The notes under the pieces were generated by a model, which worked only from the letters and a program-made list of their open reading frames with translations, did not search any database and had not been told where the DNA came from. Of a stretch of DNA of 64,000 nucleotides, positions 63,332-64,000 are shown piece by piece. The stretch covers positions 1 to 64,000 of the forward strand of contig NZ_PYGE01000025.1 in the NCBI RefSeq assembly GCF_003014555.1, written 5' to 3'. This stretch comes from Haloactinopolyspora alba. GTDB lineage: Bacteria > Actinomycetota > Actinomycetes > Jiangellales > Jiangellaceae. Both the position numbers and the translations under genes were made by a program. Position 1 is the first letter of the stretch. Each line of letters opens with the position of its first letter.

Positions 63332-64000
63332 CCGTTATCGGCAGCGGCAGACACTGAGCCGCGAGCTCGTCACCGACGGCCGCAGGGCGTGGCGGCAGCT
63401 CGCCACCGCCGACATCACCGGGTCGTGGCGCGCCGCGATGCCGCGCCTCATGGTGACGCTCACCGGCGCGCAGCTCGCTGCCGCTCGCGGATCAGACGAG
63501 TATGTGTCCGCCGCGCTGGCCGAGCAGGGCGCCGACGTGGATCCGGCCGGTCAGGTCGTGCCTCGCAGCCTCGCCGGCACTGCCTCCGACGGGCGTCCGC
63601 TCGACACGCTGCTGGACCAGCCGAGGATCACGACCCTGACGGCGCTATCGCAGGGCGCGACCACCGACCGTGCGCTCGCGTCCGGGTGGGCGGAGCTGGA
63701 GATGATCCTGCGGACCGAGGTCGCCGACGCCGGCCGTGTCGCCGACGGCGTCGCGATCGCATCCCGGCCGAACACGGGCTGGGTGCGGATGATCCAGGGC
63801 AAGACGTGCGGCCGGTGCGCGATCCTCGCCGGGAAGTGGTTCGCATACAACCGAGGCTTCGAGCGTCACCCACGGTGTGACTGCGTGCACATCCCGTCGC
63901 GCGAGGCCACCTCCGGTGACCTCACCACCGACCCGCGGCGCTACTTCGACAGCCTCACCGAGACCGAGCAGAATCGCCTGTTCGGAGCGACCAACGCGCA
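63306..64000 (+). CDS. MuF-like minor head/capsid morphogenesis protein (partial)
   Basis: An ATG at 63306, overlapping the portal 3' end by 26 bp, opens a frame that runs to the right edge (231 codons visible). The translation starts MAIPAPSTDRYRQRQTLSRE and contains MIQGKTCGRCAILAGKWFAY followed by NRGFERHPRCDCVHIPSREA, the Cys/His-rich signature of actinophage MuF-like minor head proteins encoded right after the portal. The N-terminal part is helical. The protein continues beyond the window. Confidence 0.85.
   Translation, partial: MAIPAPSTDRYRQRQTLSRELVTDGRRAWRQLATADITGSWRAAMPRLMVTLTGAQLAAARGSDEYVSAALAEQGADVDPAGQVVPRSLAGTASDGRPLDTLLDQPRITTLTALSQGATTDRALASGWAELEMILRTEVADAGRVADGVAIASRPNTGWVRMIQGKTCGRCAILAGKWFAYNRGFERHPRCDCVHIPSREATSGDLTTDPRRYFDSLTETEQNRLFGATNA

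Larger units (their letters stand above)
42930..64000. mobile_element. Left part of a temperate siphovirus-like prophage integrated at tRNA-His
   Basis: From the tRNA-His 3' end to the window edge all genes are phage-type: tyrosine integrase, repressor and divergent Cro-like gene, excisionase-like protein, small early genes, nuclease/helicase/resolvase/replicase module, terminator, HNH, terminase small and large subunits, portal and MuF-like head protein. Nearly all genes after the switch run rightward with 4-bp overlaps. The modular order is that of a lambdoid-like siphovirus of actinomycetes. Capsid, tail and lysis genes and attR lie outside the window. Confidence 0.93.

Noticed and set aside
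63389-63880. Plus-strand Arg-rich frame after the portal gene
   Set aside because: Out of frame with the MuF-like head protein that starts at 63306, which carries real family motifs.
1-64000. CRISPR arrays and complete insertion sequences
   Set aside because: No regularly spaced repeat-spacer arrays and no transposase-like proteins were seen on either strand.

Overview
The window is very GC-rich, densely coded DNA with short gaps, many GTG starts and many 4-bp ATGA/GTGA stop-start overlaps. Gene content (ImuA'/ImuB with a mycobacterial-type LexA box, EttA next to SSB, group II truncated haemoglobin, paired FtsX-type ABC exporters, an Lsr2-like protein in the prophage) points to an actinomycete (phylum Actinomycetota). 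The species cannot be named from sequence alone. About two thirds (1-42.9 kb) is chromosomal. From about 42.9 kb to the right edge it is the left part of an integrated temperate phage whose right end lies outside the window.

Chromosomal part. 0-5.5 kb: a partial gene with an SOS-box-like site at the left edge, a DUF1348/GNAT pair, the LexA-controlled imuA'-imuB mutasome cassette, an Imm5-like protein and two VOC proteins. 5.6-9.8 kb: S9 oligopeptidase, MscS channel, OsmC, truncated haemoglobin. 10-16.9 kb: a translationally coupled four-gene FtsX/LolD-type ABC export operon, one ATPase of which has an AbrB-like tail. 16.9-23.3 kb: DinB-like, GNAT-like, GH13 glucosidase, two hot-dog thioesterases with a companion, and EttA. 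23.4-27.5 kb: SSB and two tandem dynamin-like GTPases. 27.6-34.2 kb: a hydroxyproline/D-proline catabolic cluster (three-subunit FAD/[2Fe-2S] dehydrogenase, DHDPS-type deaminase, hydroxyproline epimerase, ornithine-cyclodeaminase-like reductase, GntR regulator) with a clear palindromic operator and a run of three long hairpins inside it. 34.3-42.8 kb: PEBP, YbaK-like editing protein, tRNA-Arg followed by a less GC-rich islet, a decayed MarR patch, DinB, a PLC-like phosphodiesterase, the zinc chaperone AztD behind a Fur/Zur-like box, and oligoribonuclease.

Prophage part. A tRNA-His gene is followed directly by a tyrosine integrase, a divergent repressor/Cro-type switch with two matching 18-bp operators, an excisionase-like protein and a train of small genes. 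Next comes a replication/recombination module: PD-(D/E)XK nuclease, proline/glutamine-rich protein, SNF2 helicase, Lsr2-like silencer, RuvC-like resolvase, and a 1498-residue protein that joins primase-polymerase, SF3 helicase, 3'-5' exonuclease and family A DNA polymerase in one reading frame. After an intrinsic terminator come HNH nuclease, terminase small and large subunits, portal, and a MuF-like minor head protein cut by the right edge.

Most interesting: (i) the replication fusion has an in-frame A AAA AAG slippery heptamer (55813-55819) exactly in the linker between helicase and polymerase, with a short GC hairpin just 3' of it. A -1 shift would yield a free 857-residue primase-helicase, so one gene could make two replication proteins in a dnaX-like way. 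(ii) A 512-bp reversed one-gene cassette at 52.4-52.8 kb is flanked by a 20-bp direct repeat that duplicates the start of the resolvase gene. (iii) A 72-bp structured repeat occurs twice, each time just 3' of a stop codon and in the same orientation relative to that gene.
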